Under the pieces are notes generated by a model. It searched no databases and was not told where the DNA came from. It was given only the letters and a program-made list of their open reading frames with translations. From Flagellimonas beolgyonensis (lineage in GTDB: Bacteria > Bacteroidota > Bacteroidia > Flavobacteriales > Flavobacteriaceae), in assembly GCF_003992615.1 (NCBI RefSeq), contig NZ_RZMY01000016.1, forward strand, positions 186,001 through 250,000: a stretch of 64,000 nucleotides of DNA, read 5' to 3'. Shown here piece by piece: positions 1 to 8,169 of this stretch; the stretch's first letter is position 1; each line of letters starts with the position of its first letter. Position numbers and translations under genes: made by a program.

Positions 1-1706
1 GCCTTCCCTTCAATTCCTTTACCTGTATGCTCCTGAAATTCATCAAGGGTCATGATGGCATTGGATTTCAAAATATCGTAAAGGGACCGACTCAATGGAT
101 GGTTGGACGCCCGTAAGGTGGTCTTCAACAAGGCCGTCTCGGCTTCGGTCAATTCCAAACCTTCGTAACAAACGGTATCTTTCTGATTGGTGGTCAGCGT
201 TCCCGTTTTATCAAAAATGGCCGTGTCGATCTTGGCCAGTCGTTCGATGACATTGGTATTCTTAAGGTAAAATTTATACTTGCCAAAAATGCGCAACATA
301 TTTCCCAAGGTAAAGGGTGCCGCCAAGGCTATGGCACACGGACAGGCAATGATCAATACTGAGGTAAAAACATTGAGTGCCAGGGTTGGATCAACAGCCA
401 ACCAATACACGGTGGCCAATGTTGCAATGCTCAATACCGCAATGGTAAATCGCTTGCCAATACTGTCCGTAATATTTTGAAAATGGCTTGACTTGTCCTT
501 GGCGAAAACGGCATTACCCCATAATTGAGTCAAATAACTCTGGGATACGGACTTGAGTACCTCCACCTCCAAAACATCCCCAATCTGTTTGCCACCGGCG
601 AACAATTTTTCACCTGACTCCCGAAACACAGCTTCCGATTCCCCGGTTACAAAACTGTAATCGATCTCGGCATTCCCCTTGATCAAAATACAGTCGACAG
701 GTATGATCTCATGGCTTCGGATCAAAATCCGATCGCCCTTATCAATATGGTACACCTGCACATTCTCTTCTTCCCCAGACTTGGTCAATCGGGTAACGGC
801 GATGGGAAAATAGGATTTGTAGTCCCGTTCAAAGGATAGATAGGCGTATGTTTTTTGCTGAAAGAATTTACCCAATAACAGAAAGAACACCAATCCTGTG
901 AGACTATCGAAAAATCCCGATCCCAGATCAAAAATGATATCTGCTGTACTTCGCAGGAAAAGGGTAAGAATCCCTAACGCAATAGGCACATCGATGTTCA
1001 ATAATTTGGAACGCAGTCCTTTGTAGGCCGATATGAAATAATCTTGCCCAGCATAAAAGACAACGGGCAAGGAAAAAGCGAACATCAGCCATCGAAAGAC
1101 CACTTTGTATTGGTCCAACCAGTATTCCTGTACCTCAAAATATTCGGGGAAGGATAACAGCATTACGTTGCCAAAGGCAAATCCTGCCACGCCCAATTTA
1201 TAGATGAGGGAACGATCTACTTTCTTATCCTTCTTATTAAATTCCTCCAAAGAAATATAGGGCTCATACCCGATGCTGCCCAAGAGAAGCACCAAAGCCT
1301 TCAGTGAAAAATCCTGGGTACGATACGTGACCCGAATGGTCTTTTTGGGAAAATCGACCTGTGAAACGGAGATGGCCGAATGCAATTTGTTCAGGTTTTC
1401 CAAAACCCAGATGCAGGAACTGCAATGGATGGAAGGAATGCTCAAACTCACTACCTGTACCCCATCTTCATTGAACTCCACCAGTTGACCTACAATTTCT
1501 TGGTTATCCAAAAAATCGTATTTCTTGCGCACTTCGTTCGGGGTGGTGCCCGCTTTGGCCTCAATTTCGTAATAGGTGGCCAGGCCATTGGATGTAAAAA
1601 TCTCGTAAACGGTCTTGCAACCATTGCAACAAAAATCCTTATCATCAAAATGCACCCCGTTCTTACCGCACGCATCACCACAGTGGTAACAGGTCGTGTC
1701 TGTCAT
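1..1706 (-). CDS. ccoI: Copper-type P1B ATPase, CcoI/FixI-like (3' end outside window)
   Basis: Integral-membrane heavy-metal pump; the CcoI/FixI branch delivers copper for assembly of cbb3 cytochrome oxidase. Translating from the ATG at 1706 gives 568 complete codons before the window edge cuts the gene. Seen in order: a Cys-rich N-terminal metal-binding segment (C6, C9, C13, C26, C27, C30), an HMA-like domain with CSSC at 95-98, several membrane helices, the actuator motif TGES, the channel motif ACPCAIAL near residue 455 and the phosphorylation motif DKTGTLT near residue 500. The GDG hinge of the ATP-binding domain lies beyond the edge. The divergent Crp/Fnr gene with an FNR-like site between them supports a role in low-oxygen respiration. 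The CcoI assignment over a CopA exporter is inference from the Cys-rich N-terminus and neighbours. Confidence 0.9.
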   Translation of the reverse strand, partial: MTDTTCYHCGDACGKNGVHFDDKDFCCNGCKTVYEIFTSNGLATYYEIEAKAGTTPNEVRKKYDFLDNQEIVGQLVEFNEDGVQVVSLSIPSIHCSSCIWVLENLNKLHSAISVSQVDFPKKTIRVTYRTQDFSLKALVLLLGSIGYEPYISLEEFNKKDKKVDRSLIYKLGVAGFAFGNVMLLSFPEYFEVQEYWLDQYKVVFRWLMFAFSLPVVFYAGQDYFISAYKGLRSKLLNIDVPIALGILTLFLRSTADIIFDLGSGFFDSLTGLVFFLLLGKFFQQKTYAYLSFERDYKSYFPIAVTRLTKSGEEENVQVYHIDKGDRILIRSHEIIPVDCILIKGNAEIDYSFVTGESEAVFRESGEKLFAGGKQIGDVLEVEVLKSVSQSYLTQLWGNAVFAKDKSSHFQNITDSIGKRFTIAVLSIATLATVYWLAVDPTLALNVFTSVLIIACPCAIALAAPFTLGNMLRIFGKYKFYLKNTNVIERLAKIDTAIFDKTGTLTTNQKDTVCYEGLELTEAETALLKTTLRASNHPLSRSLYDILKSNAIMTLDEFQEHTGKGIEGK

Positions 1707-1757
1707 TTACATTTGCTTTACCTGATGCAAATTTGGGATGGTATCCTCCTTAAAAAT

Positions 1758-1771
1758 ATGATATTTATCAG
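1758..1771. promoter_or_regulatory. FNR-like palindrome between ccoI and crp/fnr
   Basis: The palindrome reads ATGATATTTATCAG. Its core TGAT-N4-ATCA matches the central eight positions of the classical FNR consensus TTGAT-N4-ATCAA. It sits 52 bases upstream of the ccoI start and 54 bases upstream of the regulator start, so one site could control both genes. A TAnnTTTG element (TAATTTTG, 1794-1801) lies between it and the regulator gene. Binding is inferred, not shown. Confidence 0.55.
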
Positions 1772-1824
1772 TAAATTGTAGGCGGGTAACCTTTAATTTT
1801 GTTCAATCAGGTAAACAAATATGT

Positions 1825-2514
1825 ATGGAAAGCAGATGTGAAAATTGTATCATAAGACAGTTCAACTCCCTTCGGGCCATGAGCAAGGAAGAGTTAAAAT
1901 CCGTCTCCGATTCCAAGATTACCAAATCCATTAAAAAAGGGGATGCCTTATTTGAGGAAGGCGACAAACTCAATGGGGTTTACTGCGTCCGCAACGGTAT
2001 TTCCAAACTTTCCAAATTGAGTGCCAACGGCAAGGACCAAATCGTAAAATTGGCCACCAAAGGTGAAGTACTCGGTCAGCGCTCCGTTATTGCAGAGGAA
2101 AGCACCAACCTATCGGCCATTGCGGTTCAGGATATGGAAGTCTGCTTTATTCCCAAGGAAAGCATTACCAATACCTTACAAAAGAATCCAAACTTTACAC
2201 TTGAAGTTTTACGACACATGGCCCATGACCTAAAGGAAGCCGATGATGTGATCGTGAACATCTCCCAAAAAACGGTGAAGCAGCGCATTGCGGAAGCTTT
2301 CCTATACCTGAAGAACAATTTTGGCGAGGATGAAGAAGGCTTCTTGGCCCTTACCCTCTCCCGAGAGGATATTTCCAATGTGGTGGGTACCGCCACCGAG
2401 TCTGCCATCCGTATCATTTCCGAATTCAAGAAGAAGGGATTGATCCACACTTCCGGCAAAAAAATCGGTATCAAAAATGAGCGCAAGCTCATGGAAATGG
2501 TGGAAGGTTTTTAG
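1825..2514 (+). CDS. Crp/Fnr-family transcriptional regulator
   Basis: Cytoplasmic DNA-binding regulator of 229 residues, normal length for the family. Residues about 20-130 form the cyclic-nucleotide-binding-type beta-roll (GDALFEEGDKLNGVYCVRNG). Residues about 150-220 form a winged helix-turn-helix whose recognition part is LSREDISNVVGTATESAIRI. Cysteines near the N-terminus (C5, C8) and C52 could bind an Fe-S cluster as in FNR, but a full four-Cys FNR set is not obvious. It lies divergent from a CcoI-like copper pump and upstream of a universal stress protein, an arrangement typical of oxygen-responsive regulators in flavobacteria. The ATG at 1825 is the first in-frame start after the promoter region. 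Fine role (FNR, Dnr or another type) is unresolved. Confidence 0.9.
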   Translation: MESRCENCIIRQFNSLRAMSKEELKSVSDSKITKSIKKGDALFEEGDKLNGVYCVRNGISKLSKLSANGKDQIVKLATKGEVLGQRSVIAEESTNLSAIAVQDMEVCFIPKESITNTLQKNPNFTLEVLRHMAHDLKEADDVIVNISQKTVKQRIAEAFLYLKNNFGEDEEGFLALTLSREDISNVVGTATESAIRIISEFKKKGLIHTSGKKIGIKNERKLMEMVEGF

Positions 2515-2530
2515 ACCTAATTTCCGAACC

Positions 2531-2542
2531 TGACAATTGTCA
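2531..2542. promoter_or_regulatory. Perfect palindrome upstream of universal stress gene
   Basis: TGACAATTGTCA is a perfect 12-bp palindrome of the TGAC-N4-GTCA type, which has the geometry of Crp/Fnr-family half sites. It lies 16 bases after the regulator stop and 52 bases before the stress-protein start, so the neighbouring regulator may act here. This is inference from spacing and symmetry. Confidence 0.4.
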
Positions 2543-2594
2543 TAGAATCCCCAATACCCACGGTTTAATTTTATCGCATCTTAATCTTAGTCAG

Positions 2595-3506
2595 ATGCAG
2601 AAGATTTTAATACCTACGGATTTTTCGGAAAATGCATGGAATGCCATCGATTATGCCATGCAATTGTTCCGCAACAAACGGTGTACTTTTTATCTGCTCA
2701 ATACCTATACCCCAGTGATTCCAAGTAGCCGGTTTATGGCTAAAATGGTGGATGGCGTGCGTATTGTGGATGCGGTAAGGGAGAATTCTGAACGAGGATT
2801 GCAAAAAACCGTAAACCAGATAAAAAGTAAATATGGGAATCCCAACCATAGCTTTGAGACCATTTCCTCCTTTAACCTATTGATGGAGGAGGTAAAGGAC
2901 ATTGTGGATACCTTTGGCATTCATTTGGTGGTCACAGGAACCAAGGGCGCTTCGGGCGTCGATGAAGTTTTTATGGGCAGTAATACCGTTCGTATCATCA
3001 AGAGTGTGAAAAGGTGCCCTATTTTGGCCATACCCTACCATTTTGAGTATGTTACCCCAACCGAAATTGCCTTTGCCACGGACTTCAATAGGTTCTACAC
3101 TTCATCTGAACTATCGCCGTTGTTAGAAATGGCGAAAATGTTCAAGGCCACCATTCGTATTGTGCATGTGCAGTATGGCATCAAGGCCCTTACGGAATTG
3201 CAGCAGTTCAATTTGAACATGCTCAGAAAGTATCTGGGCGATGTGGAACACTATGTGCACACGGTATCCGAACTGAACTCTGTTTCGCACACCTTGGAAA
3301 TGTTCTCCCAAGAATTGGACATTCACCTGTTGGCCATGCTCAATTACCAGCACAGCTATATGGAAAAAATGACACGGGAGCCCATTATTAAACGAACCGC
3401 ATTCCACACCCAAATTCCATTGTTGGTCATCCCGGAATTAGGCATGGAAGGACTTTCGGTAGAAGAAGAACAGGAGGAAGAACAAAACGTGGAAACACAT
3501 AATTAA
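2595..3506 (+). CDS. Universal stress protein, tandem UspA domains
   Basis: Soluble protein of 303 residues with two UspA-like halves. The N-terminal half starts with KILIPTDFSENAWNAIDYA and ends with the typical G-rich ATP-binding region (VVTGTKGASGVDEVFMGSNTVRIIKSVKRCPILAIP). The C-terminal half starts near residue 155 (EIAFATDFNRF) and lacks a clear nucleotide-binding Gly motif, so only one half may bind ATP. The last 20 residues are Glu-rich. It follows the Crp/Fnr gene on the same strand, 80 bases downstream, and precedes a strong terminator, consistent with regulation by that factor under stress or oxygen limitation. Exact function is unknown, as for most members. Confidence 0.9.
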   Translation: MQKILIPTDFSENAWNAIDYAMQLFRNKRCTFYLLNTYTPVIPSSRFMAKMVDGVRIVDAVRENSERGLQKTVNQIKSKYGNPNHSFETISSFNLLMEEVKDIVDTFGIHLVVTGTKGASGVDEVFMGSNTVRIIKSVKRCPILAIPYHFEYVTPTEIAFATDFNRFYTSSELSPLLEMAKMFKATIRIVHVQYGIKALTELQQFNLNMLRKYLGDVEHYVHTVSELNSVSHTLEMFSQELDIHLLAMLNYQHSYMEKMTREPIIKRTAFHTQIPLLVIPELGMEGLSVEEEQEEEQNVETHN

Positions 3507-3528
3507 TTGATCCCTCCTCACTATCTTT

Positions 3529-3567
3529 AAGCTCGGTTTTAAATGATAAAACCGAGCTTAATTTTTT
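3529..3567 (+). terminator. Rho-independent terminator after universal stress gene
   Basis: A 12-bp perfect stem (AAGCTCGGTTTT at 3529-3540 and its complement at 3548-3559) with a 7-base loop is followed by a T-run at 3561-3567. It starts 23 bases after the stress-protein stop. The next gene begins only a few bases later. Confidence 0.85.
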
Positions 3568-3570
3568 TGG

Positions 3571-4506
3571 ATGGACAAACAACTTCTTTTGGATTGCGAA
3601 AAACGGATACGGCCTTTTATTCATCGTACCCCTGTGCTCAAATCCCGTTTAATTGATGCAATGGTCAATGCCAACGTCTTCTTTAAATGTGAAAATTTCC
3701 AACGAATGGGCGCATTTAAAATGCGGGGTGCGGCAAACGCCATTATGCAATTGAGTGATAAAGAAAAACAAAACGGTGTGGTCACCCACTCCTCGGGCAA
3801 TTTTGCCCAAGCACTATCCCTGGCAGCACAGAATTTGGGGATAAAAGCCTATATCGTGATGCCAAGTTCAGCTCCCAAGGTAAAAAAGGAAGCGGTTAAA
3901 GGATATGGAGGAATGGTGATCGAATGCGAACCCAACTTGCCTGCACGTGAGAATGCCTCCCAAGAAATTATTCAAAAATATGGGGCAACCTTTATCCACC
4001 CATCCAATGATGACAATGTGATCATTGGCAATGCAACGGCCTGCATGGAACTTTTGGAGGACCATCCAGACCTGGATATTGTCGTAACTCCTGTTGGTGG
4101 AGGCGGATTGTTGGCCGGTACGGCCCTTGCTGCCCATTATTTTGGGGACCACTGCAAAACCATAGCAGGGGAGCCCATGGCCGTTGATGATGCCTACCGT
4201 TCCCTTAAAAGTGGAAAAATTGAAACCAATACCTCAACGAACACCATTGCAGATGGACTTAAAACCCAATTGGGCGATCGCAACTTTCCCGTCATACAAA
4301 AATATGTGGAGCGCATTGTTCGGGTGGAAGAAGCCGAGATTGTTTCGGCCATGCGGATTATTTGGGAACGTCTCAAAATTGTCTGTGAGCCATCCAGTGC
4401 TGTAGCCTTTGCAGCTGTTCTAAAGAACAAAAAGGAATTTTCGGGAAAAAAAATCGGTGTGATCATTTCCGGAGGAAATGTAGATCTGGGGCAATTGCCT
4501 TATTAG
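3571..4506 (+). CDS. Threonine/serine dehydratase-like PLP enzyme (fold type II)
   Basis: Cytoplasmic PLP enzyme of 311 residues that likely deaminates L-threonine or L-serine to 2-oxo acids, or racemises serine. The PLP lysine lies in NFQRMGAFKMRGA near residue 50, the substrate loop is SSGNFAQA, the phosphate-binding Gly loop is PVGGGGLLAG near residue 177, and SGGNVD closes the C-terminus. The length matches serine racemase or catabolic dehydratase without the C-terminal ACT domain of biosynthetic IlvA. It converges with the histidine kinase gene, the stops being 13 bases apart. Dehydratase versus racemase activity cannot be decided from sequence alone. Confidence 0.88.
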   Translation: MDKQLLLDCEKRIRPFIHRTPVLKSRLIDAMVNANVFFKCENFQRMGAFKMRGAANAIMQLSDKEKQNGVVTHSSGNFAQALSLAAQNLGIKAYIVMPSSAPKVKKEAVKGYGGMVIECEPNLPARENASQEIIQKYGATFIHPSNDDNVIIGNATACMELLEDHPDLDIVVTPVGGGGLLAGTALAAHYFGDHCKTIAGEPMAVDDAYRSLKSGKIETNTSTNTIADGLKTQLGDRNFPVIQKYVERIVRVEEAEIVSAMRIIWERLKIVCEPSSAVAFAAVLKNKKEFSGKKIGVIISGGNVDLGQLPY

Positions 4507-4519
4507 TGGATTGAGTCAT

Positions 4520-5974
4520 TTAACTCTTCTCGAATTGAAAAATAAAGGTGGTACCCATCTCCTTTTCACTCACCACATGGATTTTTCCATTCATGGCCTC
4601 CGCTTGCGTTTTCACCAGATACAACCCCAATCCCTTACCTTCGGTTTCACCACTGAGTCTCCCATACATATCAAAAATTTTGCGCTCGCGTTCCGGGGAC
4701 AACTCCATCCCGATTCCATTATCGGCAACCCGAAGAATGATGGCCGTTCCCACATCTTCTGTGGAAATTTGAATCTCGGGCCTAACATCGTCCTTGGAAT
4801 AGTTCAAGGCATTCAGTATGAGGTTGTAAAAGATGTTTACAAAGTAACTTTTAATGCCCACAATACTATCGGCCTCCGAAAAATCGGTTTGAACAATAGC
4901 CTTATTTTTTAAAATTTCCTCGACCAATAGGCCATCCACATCTTTCATCACTTCCGAAAATTGTACCTCCCGAAACGATTCCCTGTTGGCATTCTTTAAA
5001 GAGAGTGACAGATTAAGATCCTTAATGGTCTGATCCAAGGCTTCGGTAGTCAGTTCTATCTTCCCAACAATGTCATCGTTCACCTCATCCTTCCCAAACT
5101 CATAGATTTTGGAGAGCATCAAAAGATTGGCGATGGGCCCCCTTAAATTATGGGATATAATACGGACAAAATTTTGGAGTTCGTGATTCTGATTCACAAT
5201 CTGTTGGTTGGCCAATATATCTTTGGTCACATCCTGGGTGGTACCCGACATTCGGTAGGGAACACCTTGCTCATCAAAATAGGCCTTACCTTTTTGATGG
5301 ACATATCTGATCTGCCCGTCGTTGACCACGATCCTATGCACGATGTCGTGCAGTGCTTCATTTCGGATGCATTTTTCAACATTGGTATTGAAAGCTTCCT
5401 GATCATCGGGATGAATAATCTCCATTAACGCACTATAGGTTGCCTCAAACTTGCCCGGTTCTTGGCCAAATATCCGGAACAACTGGTCGGACCAGGTAAT
5501 CTCATCCCGCACCATGTCCCAGTTCCAATGGCCTACATTTGCGATTTCCTGGGCTTCCCGATATTTTTGCTCACTCTCTTCCAGCCGGCGGATGTTATCG
5601 AGTTCCCATGTAATATCCTTTTGCCAAATACAACACCCAATCACATTCCCAGAACTATCCATGAAAGGTTGAAAGGAGAACTCATGCACAACCGTTTCAT
5701 GATTTTGGAGAAAGGTATGTTCGGAAGTTGTGGCATACCGTTTTAAGGCGCGCTCACAACCTTGCTTGCACGGGCTAAAGAACACGCCTTTTTCATAAAC
5801 AGGCCTCATATCCATTCCCTTCATGGCATTACCCAGACCCTCAACACGGAGTCGTAGTTCAAAAGAAGAGTTAAAGGCGGTCAGCCTGTAATCACTATCC
5901 ATGGCCCAAACCACATCGTCTCTATCCTCAACAATTTCTACTTTGTTATGAATAAGTATCTGCTTCTCTTTCAA
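4520..5974 (-). CDS. PAS-domain sensor histidine kinase (soluble)
   Basis: Predicted cytoplasmic histidine kinase of 484 residues without membrane segments. Domains in order: a first PAS domain (about 12-125, Cys-rich with PCKQGC and IGCC), a second PAS with PAC (about 150-260, YRMSGTTQDVTKDI), a dimerisation/phosphoacceptor helix with RIISHNLRGPIAN near residue 285, and an ATPase domain with an N box (YNLILNALNYS), DNGIGM and GKGLGLYLVK. The SHNLRGP H box is typical of a large flavobacterial kinase subfamily. The only start giving the whole first PAS is TTG at 5974, with a stop shortly upstream; the next ATG, 25 codons in, would cut into the PAS. A receiver gene lies 54 bases upstream on the same strand, probably its partner. 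The signal sensed is unknown. Confidence 0.9.
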   Translation of the reverse strand: MKEKQILIHNKVEIVEDRDDVVWAMDSDYRLTAFNSSFELRLRVEGLGNAMKGMDMRPVYEKGVFFSPCKQGCERALKRYATTSEHTFLQNHETVVHEFSFQPFMDSSGNVIGCCIWQKDITWELDNIRRLEESEQKYREAQEIANVGHWNWDMVRDEITWSDQLFRIFGQEPGKFEATYSALMEIIHPDDQEAFNTNVEKCIRNEALHDIVHRIVVNDGQIRYVHQKGKAYFDEQGVPYRMSGTTQDVTKDILANQQIVNQNHELQNFVRIISHNLRGPIANLLMLSKIYEFGKDEVNDDIVGKIELTTEALDQTIKDLNLSLSLKNANRESFREVQFSEVMKDVDGLLVEEILKNKAIVQTDFSEADSIVGIKSYFVNIFYNLILNALNYSKDDVRPEIQISTEDVGTAIILRVADNGIGMELSPERERKIFDMYGRLSGETEGKGLGLYLVKTQAEAMNGKIHVVSEKEMGTTFIFQFEKS

Positions 5975-6028
5975 AATCCAAGGTTTAAGAGAGGGTTGGT
6001 ATTACAAATTGGCCGTGAATTGGGTGTA

Positions 6029-6418
6029 TTATTTGAACGAACCTTGCAAATAATCTTCCAAGTGACTGATCTGCAAAGGTTTGGTAATAAATTCTTTAAC
6101 GTACTTTTCATACTTTTTGGCCTCCTCCTTGTCCGCATCGGATTCTGAGGAAGTTACTAGCAGTACTTCGTTGGTTTCAGGAAATTCTTCAAGCATCATA
6201 AACTCCAAAAATTCAAAACCGCTCATCTCTGGCATGTTGATATCCAAAAGAATCAGCGTTTTAACATTGGGGTTGTCTCGAAATCTAAGCTCGTCAAGGG
6301 CCAATTCAGGATTTGTAAAGCTTTTGACCCTGTCCTCCATACCCATTCGTCTAAAATGGATGGTATTTACAGTATTGACCAGGTCTTCATCATCGACCAA
6401 ATAAATTTCCTTGTACAT
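6029..6418 (-). CDS. Single-domain response regulator receiver
   Basis: Receiver-only protein of 129 residues. It has the acidic pair VDDED near the N-terminus, the phosphoacceptor Asp in LLDINMPEMSGFEFL, the conserved Thr/Ser (LLVTSSES) and the Lys of FITKPL. No output domain follows, so it probably acts by protein contact or phosphotransfer, as CheY-like proteins do. The gene precedes the PAS kinase gene by 54 bases on the same strand, and the two likely form a phosphorelay pair. Start ATG at 6418 is unambiguous. Confidence 0.9.
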   Translation of the reverse strand: MYKEIYLVDDEDLVNTVNTIHFRRMGMEDRVKSFTNPELALDELRFRDNPNVKTLILLDINMPEMSGFEFLEFMMLEEFPETNEVLLVTSSESDADKEEAKKYEKYVKEFITKPLQISHLEDYLQGSFK

Positions 6419-6552
6419 AATTCTGGCAGTTGTAGTTAAGTTGATTGGTTTTTTTTAGCTATCTAAACTAAAGGTCGGAAAAAATTACTCATTTTTTAAT
6501 ATAGAAGAACTTTCTTGCCCAAATTTTATTGTAAAATGAGACTAAAATCCAA

Positions 6553-7419
6553 TCAATCCAAGTATTCCTTTAAGATGTCGCTTTTACTGGATTGTCTCAA
6601 CCTGGCCAGCGCCCGGATTTTGATTTGACGCACACGTTCCTTGGTAATATTCAGATCGGCTGCTATCTGTTCGAAGGCTAAGGGAGCATTTGAATCGATA
6701 CCGAAATGCATTTTGATCACGTAAGCCTCACGGTACGACAACATCTCCAACATATCGTTCATCTCCACCCTTAACGATTGTGACAGCATGTCCTTTTCAG
6801 GGCTATCGGAACCATCGGAACCCATTTTATCGTAAAGGTTCAAACTGCTATCACCCGGAGCCAATGGTTGATCCATACTTATTGGCCATGATGAATGTTT
6901 TAAGCAGAGTTCGATCTCCGTCAACGAAAAATCGATACGCTCGGAAATTTCATCCGCCGATGGTGGTCGTTGATGGATCTGTTCAAAATGGGAAGAAACC
7001 TGGTTGATTTTATTGATGACGTTTATTTTGTTCAATGGCAGCCTAACCATTCTGGATTTTTCGGTCAATGCCTGAATAATTCCCTGTCGCACCCACCAAA
7101 CTGCATAGGAAATGAACTTGAAGCCACGTGTTTCATCAAACTTTGAGGCCGCCTTGACCAATCCAAGATTACCCTCATTGATCAGGTCATGCAAGTTGAG
7201 TCCTCTGGATTGATATTGCTTGGCCACCGAAACAACAAACCTTAGGTTCGCCGTTACCAATTTATCCAATGCTTGGGCATCACCCTTTCGAATGCGTACG
7301 GCCAACTCCACCTCCTCTTCCTCGGTAATCATCGGAATTCGACTGATATCATTGAGGTATTTGGTGAGGGCAGGGGTGTCTCTTTTGGTAATCTGTTTCG
7401 CTATTGTGAGTGACCGCAT
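6553..7419 (-). CDS. RpoD-like sigma-70 factor, probable paralogue of the primary sigma
   Basis: Sigma-70 family factor of 288 residues with regions 1.2 to 4.2 and no long region 1.1, the size of the compact Bacteroidota RpoD. Region 2 is strongly conserved (TANLRFVVSVAKQYQSRG, DLINEGNLGLVKAA, RGFKFISYAVWWVRQ), and region 4.2 carries an HTH (FEQIAADLNITKERVRQIK). Compared with the usual Bacteroidota primary sigma as I remember it (LTPREADVVRLYFGL, LTRERVRQIKEKAIRRL), region 3-4 is divergent here (LSYREAYVIKMHFGI), which suggests an alternative, RpoD-like factor with a similar -7 but altered -33 or regulator contact. It is the third gene of an operon after a bS21 paralogue and a NYN protein, 11 bases behind the latter. 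Confidence 0.88.
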   Translation of the reverse strand: MRSLTIAKQITKRDTPALTKYLNDISRIPMITEEEEVELAVRIRKGDAQALDKLVTANLRFVVSVAKQYQSRGLNLHDLINEGNLGLVKAASKFDETRGFKFISYAVWWVRQGIIQALTEKSRMVRLPLNKINVINKINQVSSHFEQIHQRPPSADEISERIDFSLTEIELCLKHSSWPISMDQPLAPGDSSLNLYDKMGSDGSDSPEKDMLSQSLRVEMNDMLEMLSYREAYVIKMHFGIDSNAPLAFEQIAADLNITKERVRQIKIRALARLRQSSKSDILKEYLD

Positions 7420-7430
7420 AGAATTTTTCT

Positions 7431-8165
7431 TTAAGAAATTGCCCTTACATATATCAAGTTTCCATTTCCTTTTGGGTTTTTCCGTGTACCTATTTCAATT
7501 TGGTTCAAGGATTTGACCAAGGGGGTCAATTTTCGAAAGCCATAATTACGGGCATCGAAATTGGGCTGTTTCTTTTGTATAAGCGCCCCGACCTCTCCCA
7601 AAAAGGCCCAGCCTTCCTCGTCCTCCACATCGGCAATGGTCGAAAGAATCAAGTCAATCACCTTTGGGGTTATTTTATCAACACCTGCATTCTTTTCTTT
7701 TTTGATGGTGGTGGATTCCGCCGGATCGGTCTTGTGCAAAATTTCGAGGTAGATGAACTTGTCACAGGATACTATGAACGGATCGGGTGTTTTTCGTTCC
7801 CCGATGCCAAATACGGTCATGCCCGCTTCCCTTAACCGAATGGCCAGCCGGGTAAAGTCACTATCGCTTGAAACCAATGAAAAACCATTGACCTTTCCCG
7901 AATAAAGGATATCCATGGCATCGATGATCATGGCACTATCCGTGGCATTTTTGCCCGTGGTATAGCCATATTGTTGTACGGGGGTAATGGCGTTTTTAAG
8001 CAGTACGTCCTTCCATTTTACCAGACTTGGTTTTGTCCAGTCCCCATAAATTCTTTTGATACTCGGATTACCATATTTTGCAATTTCTTCCAACATCTCC
8101 TTTACATACCTGGATGGAATATTATCCCCGTCTATCAAAACGGCCAGGTTCAAATCTTTCTCCAT
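7431..8165 (-). CDS. NYN-domain (LabA-like) protein with C-terminal LOTUS/OST-HTH domain
   Basis: Soluble protein of 244 residues. The N-terminal NYN (PIN-like) nuclease fold shows the acidic metal-binding positions: LIDGDNIP near residue 11, DSAMIIDAMD near 78-87 and SSDSDFTRL near 99-105. The C-terminal part from about 160 (VIDLILSTIADVEDEEGWAFLGEVGALIQK) looks like a LOTUS/OST-HTH RNA-binding domain (NYN-LOTUS proteins are known as LabA/DUF88-type). Family knowledge suggests RNA cleavage or binding; the substrate is unknown. It lies between a bS21 paralogue (4-base gap) and a sigma factor (11-base gap), so it is probably co-transcribed with both. Its start is preceded by a GGAGG sequence, unusual in this window. 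Confidence 0.85.
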   Translation of the reverse strand: MEKDLNLAVLIDGDNIPSRYVKEMLEEIAKYGNPSIKRIYGDWTKPSLVKWKDVLLKNAITPVQQYGYTTGKNATDSAMIIDAMDILYSGKVNGFSLVSSDSDFTRLAIRLREAGMTVFGIGERKTPDPFIVSCDKFIYLEILHKTDPAESTTIKKEKNAGVDKITPKVIDLILSTIADVEDEEGWAFLGEVGALIQKKQPNFDARNYGFRKLTPLVKSLNQIEIGTRKNPKGNGNLIYVRAIS

Positions 8166-8169
8166 AAAA

